Positions 56,601-64,000 of a stretch of 64,000 bases of DNA are shown one piece after another; the stretch's first letter is position 1, and each line of letters opens with the position of its first letter. The stretch is from positions 62,001 through 126,000 of the forward strand of contig PYST01000059.1 in NCBI GenBank assembly GCA_003049485.1. The letters are read 5' to 3'. The position numbers and the translations under genes are program-made. Under the pieces are notes generated by a model. The model made no database searches. It had not been told where the DNA came from and saw only the letters and a program-made list of their open reading frames with translations. Origin of the DNA: Ophioceras dolichostomum. Lineage: Eukaryota > Ascomycota > Sordariomycetes > Magnaporthales > Ophioceraceae.

Positions 56601-59600
56601 CGGCCGGTCGAATCGTATCCTGCAACTATACACATGTCGAGGCATCACAGGTCATCAGGCTCTCTTCACATCCCCTAAAAAGTCCCAAAAGGTCCAATGG
56701 CCTCCTCCTCAGGTCTCCTAGCGCCAACGACCGGCTGGTCACGAGAAGACTCACTTCCGAACTTTAATTTTCCATCTCACAACTTGCTCGAGGCTAGCCG
56801 TCTTGACATTGTCCAAGAAGACAGCAGCACGGCGCAGAGTGGACTGCTGCTTTTGTCGACTTGCAGCAGAGACAAATTGAGACACAAGCCAACAGCTACC
56901 AGAGGAGGAAAAATGGAGGGGGAAGGAAGCAACTGCTGGCGGGCTTCGGGGATCCGCACGCTCTCTCCAGAGCAGAGCGATGACAAGATCCTCATGCTGG
57001 CCCTGCCTTAAGACAGGGGTGGGAAGCGGCTGGGGGAAGAATGGCAGGGATTGCCGTCGATAACCCCCGGTCTGAGAAACACAAACCAGCCCCGGTCCAA
57101 TACCACCAGGAGGGGCAAGCCACTGTCACATCTTGCTGTTCGCCCCTCCCCCCCGGCGCCATCGACGAGGCACGATTTTGACAGGAAAATAGCAGCAGCA
57201 GCAGCAGCAGTAGCAGAAGATCATTTGGAATAACCCATCACCTGCTTCACATGCACGCAGACTCAGGGTATACCAGTCCCCGGCATGCCCGCCCAATCCC
57301 CAACCAAAGGTGCGAAGGTGCCTTTTTCGATCGACATGGCACATCATTGAAGGAAGAGGGGGGTGGGATGGGGGCTTGGGGGGGCCCGGACTCGGGCCTC
57401 GCTGCATTCCTCAGTTGCTGGAATGATGAGAAGAAGAAGGTGGTGGAGGGGGTTGCTTCTCTGCGGCTGCTTCTTTTCTTTTGCGAGTTATCAGAAAGCT
57501 CTCGGAGTCGTTCGGTACCGGGCTGACTGTTCTAAAAACTGATCGCCCAAGAACGAAAAATGTTTTCCAAATAGGTACGGTACTAGGGAATCCTTCCGCT
57601 GAGCCTCAAGGTCAAAGCCAACCCAGCAGAGGGACTCCAGAACCCAGCAAGCCTGAGGTTAGAGGAGAGCCATAGTGAGATTGAGAGAGAAGAAAGGCCA
57701 GAGACAGGACAGAAACAATACATACTGGGGAAGATCAGCCGAGTTCGAGGACGAGTCTTTCACGGAGACCGTCCTCCATGTACACACCACACCCACCCAC
57801 ACAAACAAACAAACAAAAAAAAGACCAAGAAGAAAGACAGTGCGAACATCAAATTTCCCAACCAAAAAAGTAAGATTTAGGTTTAAGACAACAGTTTCTC
57901 AGGCCGCCTCCTCTACTCCAGTGCCTGGTGAATACCAGGTAGCCAAGTATTGGATGAGAATATCCGGACGACTCAGGGGAGCCGAGACACAAGCTGACGC
58001 TGCGCTTCCGAGCCCGTCTATCCCCCGTTCCCTCCCACACTCATTCCGCCCTCTCCGGCCTCTATCGAGATCATCACGTCGTCAAGTCCCAATAGCCTCG
58101 TTGCAGCGTCGGGGGCTCTCTTCTTCTTTGTCTCTGTTTCGTCCTCCAGCTGGCCGCCCACCCCGACAAATGGAACGGACGGGCCAATTCTTTTCTTTTC
58201 GTTATCTCATTGGAGTAGGTAGTAGGGCTGAAGCAGAAGAAGCCATGGCTGTGTGGTACCTGGGAGGACTAAGGAAAAGTGCCGTGCAGCTTTCTCGAGG
58301 CTAGGATGTGGACACTCGAACTCGTCATGTGGCCAGCTGGTGAACAAGAAATCGACGGAGAAAGCGATGACAGCCAGGACAAGGTGGCAGCAGAGCAGAA
58401 AGGTCTGGAAGCAATCCATACCAGCCGGGCTAGGCTAGGGTAGGGCAGCAGGGCCCTCTCCCCAGATGATGAGCTGGACAGGACAATAGCTGCGGCCTTC
58501 CCGTGTCCGCTCCTCCGCCCCCAGCGGCCAGCTCCAGTCACATTCATTGCAGATGCACGCCGGGCCAGATTCGGCTAACGCTGCAGCATCGGCGGGCAGC
58601 CTCAGAACTTAGATCTCACCTTCTTCTCTGCCAGATAGATGGCACTCAGTCGTTGGCAGTCGAGGTTAACCGCATCTGGGGCAGGGACCCTACATAGCAC
58701 CATGCTTGCTGATATCCCCACCACGATTATGAGCCAACTGGAAAGCTACCGTCCCATACCTCCCCATTCTATGCAAAGATTCGCCATCGCGTCATCCGAG
58801 AGTCCCTGAGAGCCGAGTCGGGCCCCTCAAACATTCGGTCCCAACCGCTTCCGCCTCTTTCCCTTCTGGACAAGGGGGGTGGGTATTTTGATCGTAAAAA
58901 AGTCTATTGCCCATGCGGTCTCTTCTCAAAGCAGACGGACCAACATATCAGAGTCTTAATGACACACACTACTTCTATCCTCCCTTTCGATACCATCTTG
59001 GAACAGACAGAGAATAAGGAGGGCAGTTAGTTACGTAGTTACATCATCACCATCATCAACATCATCCCTCCGTCCTGACAGAGGTCACCACCCTTTCGGC
59101 AACCCACCATCACCCATTTGCGGGGCCGTAAGAAGGGATACAACAAGAAGAGGTAACAAACAGAGCCAAGAACAAGATGATGTTTGCTGTATGTATAGTA
59201 CCTATCTATCGTTGTCCTCACGGCGATCCTCACGCATTTGACTTTCAACCGATGTCTAATTCCTCTCAAACTGGATAATCATGCACTCGTAATACTATTT
59301 CTCTTCGCACAGTCTTGCATCTGCGACGTCTAGTCTCTTCCATTTTTCGCCCTCCTCATACATATCTAGGGGCACTAGGGGGGCATTGATAGCTGAAAGG
59401 GAGCAGGGAGAGGGGGAAAAAAAATCGATCTCTCATCGACCTGCTCTCGGACGCAAAGTAAAGCCGACTGACTAACTGACCGGCTGCTTGCTTGCTCGCG
59501 CAAAATCGACAAGACACTTTGTTCTGTTTTTGGAATTCGTTGAGCGATCGACGGTCTGTGTGAGTGAGTGAGAGAGAGATCGTGTGTGTGTCGTTACTGA

Positions 59601-62099
59601 TGCTGATAGCAACCACCACCACCATCACCATCCATACATCTCAAAAAGGCTGTGCCACACGGCTGCGCTCTCATCAATGCGACCTTCTGCCGCCGCCACG
59701 CGTCTCCAAGCCGTTTTCTCATCAGTGGTGGTGAGGAGTGGGCAGTGGGGGAAGGAAAATAAAAACAGATTTCAGAGCATTTCGGTCGGGTTGATGATGA
59801 TCCAAATCAGACAAGCAAGCTTCACTGCGGAATCTTTGCCCAGCCGTGCTGCCAAATCTCCAGCCGTAGCGACATAGCCCAATGCTGCCCTGCCTACGAA
59901 TTTCTGTCAGTTCTCAACTTATCAAACAGAAAGAATAAAAAAGATAACCAACAGCATAAAATCAACATCCCAATAACCAGGTTAGATAAGTGACGGAAGA
60001 CCAGGCTTTTCCCGCTCTGCCCGACCTTGTCCACTCAGACGCTGTTAACCTACATAAACGCCCGCATTTCTAGATACCCGTCCGCCTGGCTTACAAACCG
60101 CGTGTGTATGTAGTAAATCCGCGCGACCCTTGATCATCGTACGATATGCTCCAACTCCAGAATCCAAATTGAGGTGTTGTCTGGTAGCCTGGTAGCACCT
60201 CTCGGAGTTACGCACCCGCGGAAGTTTTTTTTTTTTTGTTCGCCCCGTCCCACTCACTCCCACGTCGCGAGAAGGGTTCCGTGACAAAAAACGGCCATCG
60301 AAAGCGGCCCTGCCTGCGAGCCGCCCCCGCACGAACCGGCGGCTGCATCGCTGACGACCAAACCCTTCAGTCATGCGGGGGGAGAAACGGCGTCGACGGC
60401 GTCGACGTCTACCTGACATACAGTGTGGCTCGATGGCTTGCTTGATGGCTTGAATGCATGCTTGCGTGCTTTGCCTCCCTCCACTGACCCCACGCGGTGG
60501 AAGGCGTAACAACAACCCATGTACTACGGATGGTATGTACGTGTGTTGCGCGGCAGAGGATCTCTTCGCGCTCGCTCTCTTTCTTTTTCGTCTCTTTCAC
60601 CTTTCCCTGCTTTTTCCATCAAGATCTCATACCGTGTGTGCTTTGACGAACGTCGTATTTTGTTTTTGGACGTTTGGACGGCGAAGATAACATCCATGAA
60701 TCCATGGCCGACACTGCCTCTTCAAGCGCCCGGCTGTTTCGACATCTCCCGCCGCACAGCCTCATCTTGAAGATGCATCTCGCCGAGATTATCTGGGAAA
60801 GCAGGCACAGGCAAGCGAGCAAGCATCTATCTGAAGGAAGGATGCCATGCGAGGTCCCTCCCTCGCTCGGTGTGATGAGCCTCTTTTTCTTCTTGCCCCT
60901 GTCACCACCACACACACCAGCATCCACAACCACAACCACGATCATCATCATCACGAAGAGCAGCAACCCGCAAACCAAACTCTTAAGCCCGCCCAGGGCA
61001 TTCTTCGGATACCACACATCTCGAGCTTCTGGGCTCTGCCTTCCCTTCCATTCTCTTCCGAGCCGGCCCGCTCGGCCTTGTTCGCATTCCAGAAAAACCG
61101 CCACGACCAACAGCCAACCAACAACGAAACCGCGACAAGGTACGGTACCTACGTAGGCAGAAAACAAGATCATGCCGGTCGCAGAACCTTGCTCGCTCGG
61201 TCTCTTTGTCGATCTTTACATATTCCATCATCATCATCCAAGCAACCCGCATTGAACGATGCTGCGAGATGCCGTGTGCGCAGGCCTACCTAGTACCTAC
61301 ATGCCACCAGAGAGACTTACGTGTATGCAAGACGGGCCGGAATGCACAAAAAAACTTTAAGCTTTCCTGTACCTGTGTTCCTCATCCCATCTTCCAGTGT
61401 TTTCGTTGCCTGCTACTTCGTGTCTCGACTCTCGCCTCTGTCCCTGTGCCTGCACCTGCGCCTGCGCCTGCGCGGAGGCCAGTGGCTAAGCCAACTGGAC
61501 GTACCAACCCATGTGGAACTTGCGGGAAGAAGCGTCCAGTTTACATGCATGCGTTAACGATCATGCCGTAAACACGAATGCGGCCGCGATGGCCACGGGC
61601 GGCTGTTCATCCGCTGTTCATCCTGTTTAAGCGACTTCGAGGTTGCGGTATGGGGTCGTTGATGTTACACTCGCGGCAAACTTGACGAGGCACAGATGAA
61701 AGGGCACCACACCGAGACAGCCCAAAAACAACCACATTGTTTTGCTGTTCAGGACAGAATATGCCAACATCGCCCAGGACACCATCTTTCCAGAAGAAAA
61801 ATTCAATGCCAAAAAAAAACAGAAAAAAAACATTGGGGGTTTGGCGTTGGTTTTGGTCGTTGCAAGAAAAATAAGATGGTGTCAATCCTGTTGTACCACA
61901 CACCAGGCAAAATTGGGGGAAGGAATATGAGCAAACCTGTCAGTTCCGACAGGACGGTACCGGCTCTGATTGGCCAGCCACCTACCCCTCAGCCGCCGTT
62001 GGCCTTCACAAAATTCGCTGCTCATCCCCTATCTGGTATTCCGTCCATCCCGTCCATCCGTTCTCTCATCTTCTTCCTCGGTAGAATTCCAAACGGCCC

Positions 62100-62130
<31 letters not shown>

Positions 62131-62131
62131 C
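62100..62131. repeat. (CAA)n microsatellite
   Basis: About ten CAA/ACA units in non-coding sequence. Confidence 0.85.
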
Positions 62132-63297
62132 CTGCGCGAAAGAGCCCGGAAGTGATGGAACAGATGAACAATGGGGGAGACAGAGAGAGCCCTGCATTGT
62201 GTGGGACTTTGTAGCCTAATCGATCACAAGCCACTCTCATATTAAGTCGCCTTCCCCATCATCATCCGATCCATTTATCCATCCATCAGTCACATATCGT
62301 ATCTGTGCCCTCATTTGATCCACGGGAGCACGCATGTCGTTGGCATCTCCGGTGATGCACCACCAGTCATCTATTCCGTACACCATATTTGAAACCATTA
62401 TGTATGTACATACGAGGGTTGGACGGGACGGAAACGGGACAGCGAAATTTCGTAATGTGACGACAAGGGGGTATTTTCGTGGAAAAAGGGAAATAAGACG
62501 ATGCACATCCACACATCCGTCCTTCCACATATCCATATCCATCCACGAAGCCCATGCATGCACACACGAGGCGGAAAGACCACCCGCACGTTGGCAGCAG
62601 GGGCATGGGAAGGAGGACTGAAAATACGGGGGAAGAAGGGTAAAGGAGGGGGAGAGGGGAAGATGAAGCGAAGCATCCAAGCAAGCAAGCAGGCAATGCG
62701 CCGCACACGCGCACACGCACAGACCCATCTCACAGACGCAGGCGCGGACGAGACAGGGCAGACAGACCGACAGACAGACGCGCAGCAGAAGATGACAGAC
62801 AGGTGCAGATCCGATAGAGTAGAGCCGTCGCCGTGTATGCACATACACAAAACGAGCCAAGGAGCCAAAGAGACAAGACAGCCCTGATCTGATTATCATC
62901 ATCACGGAAGGAAAGATGGCGAAAAAGATCTTCGTTTCTGCATCGAGCCGCCGTTCCGTCTAGTCCGTCTACGGCGATCGGCGGGTCAGTAGCCGCGATG
63001 GGAGGCGCGAGGGAAGAACCAACAGCCGTGGACACGATGATGCCAAGATACCACCTGAGGCACCCACCCACATACATAGAAAAAAAGGTGGATGAAATGG
63101 GCAGGATGGGGTGGGATGGACGGCTGTGTATGTTTCGTTTCGTTTGTTTCATTTCATCTCGTCTCGTTTTCCTTCCTCTGTTCTCCTCTCCTCCTCTGTC
63201 TCCTCTCCTCTCCTCCGCCCACCCTCCCCAGACCAAGTGGTCAGATCATGGCAAAGTAGGTAGGCATGTAGGCCGCCCCAGTCCCGACCCCAGGTTG

Positions 63298-63322
63298 ACC
63301 GACCGACCGACCGACCGGCCGA
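63298..63322. repeat. (CCGA)n microsatellite
   Basis: Five to six GACC/CCGA units with one substitution. Confidence 0.85.
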
Positions 63323-63811
63323 CCTACTCTGCGCAGCCTTGGCCGTCGGCACTACCTTCCCCAAACGACCATTCACCCGCTCATCCACCAGACCACCGCC
63401 GCACACTTACTTACAGCATACATAAACGAAACCACTTTTTCATGCTGTATCCCACATGTCGATCCACTCTATCCACCCAGCCGCACAAGAGAACACGCAC
63501 GTGAGCATCAACCAGGTACATACCTAGGTAGGCAGTCTGGGCAGGTAGTATCACAATACTCAGACCACACACGAGGTCAAGACTGGGCGCGTCCGGCACC
63601 GGTACCGGCAAAACTCGGAAATCAGACACAAGACAAGAGAGGCAAAAGGCCAGACGAGGCGAACAAGCGACAAGCAGGTAGAGTTGGATCCTGGGGAACC
63701 AACCAACGAACGAAACAAGAAACGAGCCACAGCCGACGCGGCTATGCCCCTCTTCCCCTCTTCTCTTCTCCTCCCATACACTCGCACCCCTCTCCTTTTT
63801 ACTCTACTCTC

Positions 63812-63930
63812 CTACTCCCCCGCCATGCCCTGTTCATCATCCGACGATAGGCCCTGTAGAACCTCCTGCATCTCCTCCTCCGTCGCCTCTAACCCAGACG
63901 AGCTCATGATCTTGGTGTTTTTCTCCTCAG
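63812..63930 (-). CDS. 3'-terminal exon of an unidentified gene, rest off the window
   Basis: On the minus strand a GATGCAG acceptor (63931-63937) is followed by 119 nt, phase 2, encoding a Glu/Met-rich C-terminus: EEKNTKIMSSSGLEATEEEM, then QEVLQGLSSDDEQGMAGE and TAG at 63812-63814. The intron upstream (63931 to the window edge) has an AACTGAC branch-like word. Composition and clean splice signal support a real exon. I cannot identify the protein from 39 residues. Confidence 0.6.
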
Positions 63931-64000
63931 CTGCATCACACAGACATCCTAGTCAGTTAAATGTCCCATGGGTGTGTATGAAGAAAGGGGCAAGAGAGAC

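Larger units (their letters stand above)
52974..63811. other. 10.8-kb non-coding upstream region of the C2H2 regulator
   Basis: No supported gene on either strand. Only short, overlapping, motif-free ORFs are present. Contents: pyrimidine- and purine-rich stretches, TAGG/CCTA words (53654-53672, 61288-61302, 63513-63535), a CAG run (about 57187-57213), a CAA run (about 62100-62131) and a CCGA run (about 63298-63322). A long transcript leader, uORFs or non-coding RNAs are possible but cannot be demonstrated here. Confidence 0.55.

Overview
This looks like nuclear DNA of a filamentous ascomycete, most likely a Sordariomycete. Genes are GC-rich, introns are short (about 50-130 nt) with GTRNGT donors and GCTAAC-type branch sites, and the gene content is typical of the group: an AA9 polysaccharide monooxygenase, a Zn2Cys6 regulator, a HUB1 protein with an arginine/aspartate-rich extension, an SCP-x thiolase, and RQC1 and SUM2 orthologues. 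Exon models below were derived by hand from splice signals, reading phase and protein similarity known to me.

Layout. 1-20.9 kb is ordinary core genome: a partial SUM2/LSM14 gene (minus), RQC1 (plus, divergent from SUM2), a 790-bp homopolymer T tract, an ATX1 copper chaperone (plus), a short assembly gap in a G run, a secreted AA9 LPMO (plus), a large Zn2Cys6 transcription factor (plus), a small two-helix membrane protein (minus), an SCP-x-type thiolase (plus) and an RD-rich/HUB1 fusion (plus). 21.8-40 kb looks like an accessory, lineage-specific block. It holds two paralogous FHA-kinase genes (one with intact catalytic motifs, one a predicted pseudokinase), an unrecognised 785-residue protein, and three tandem paralogues of a family I do not recognise (coiled coil, a CxxH-x12-H-x4-H zinc-finger-like module, a conserved C-terminal domain). 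The middle family member is a pseudogene with several independent lesions. 40.2-43 kb is an F-box-like/LRR gene. 43-63.8 kb is almost a gene desert containing one C2H2 zinc-finger regulator (51.5-53.0 kb), with about 8.6 kb of non-coding sequence downstream and 10.8 kb upstream. The last 190 bp hold the 3' exon of another minus-strand gene.

How the genes relate. The core genes are unlinked housekeeping functions (translation repression, ribosome quality control, copper delivery, lipid oxidation, splicing). The accessory block is the part most likely to hold undescribed biology: a phosphopeptide-binding kinase/pseudokinase pair beside a tandem, decaying family of putative DNA- or chromatin-associated zinc-finger proteins. 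A functional link between them is only inferred from proximity.

Throughout the non-coding sequence, short palindromic clusters built from TAGG/CCTA tetramers recur at gene borders.
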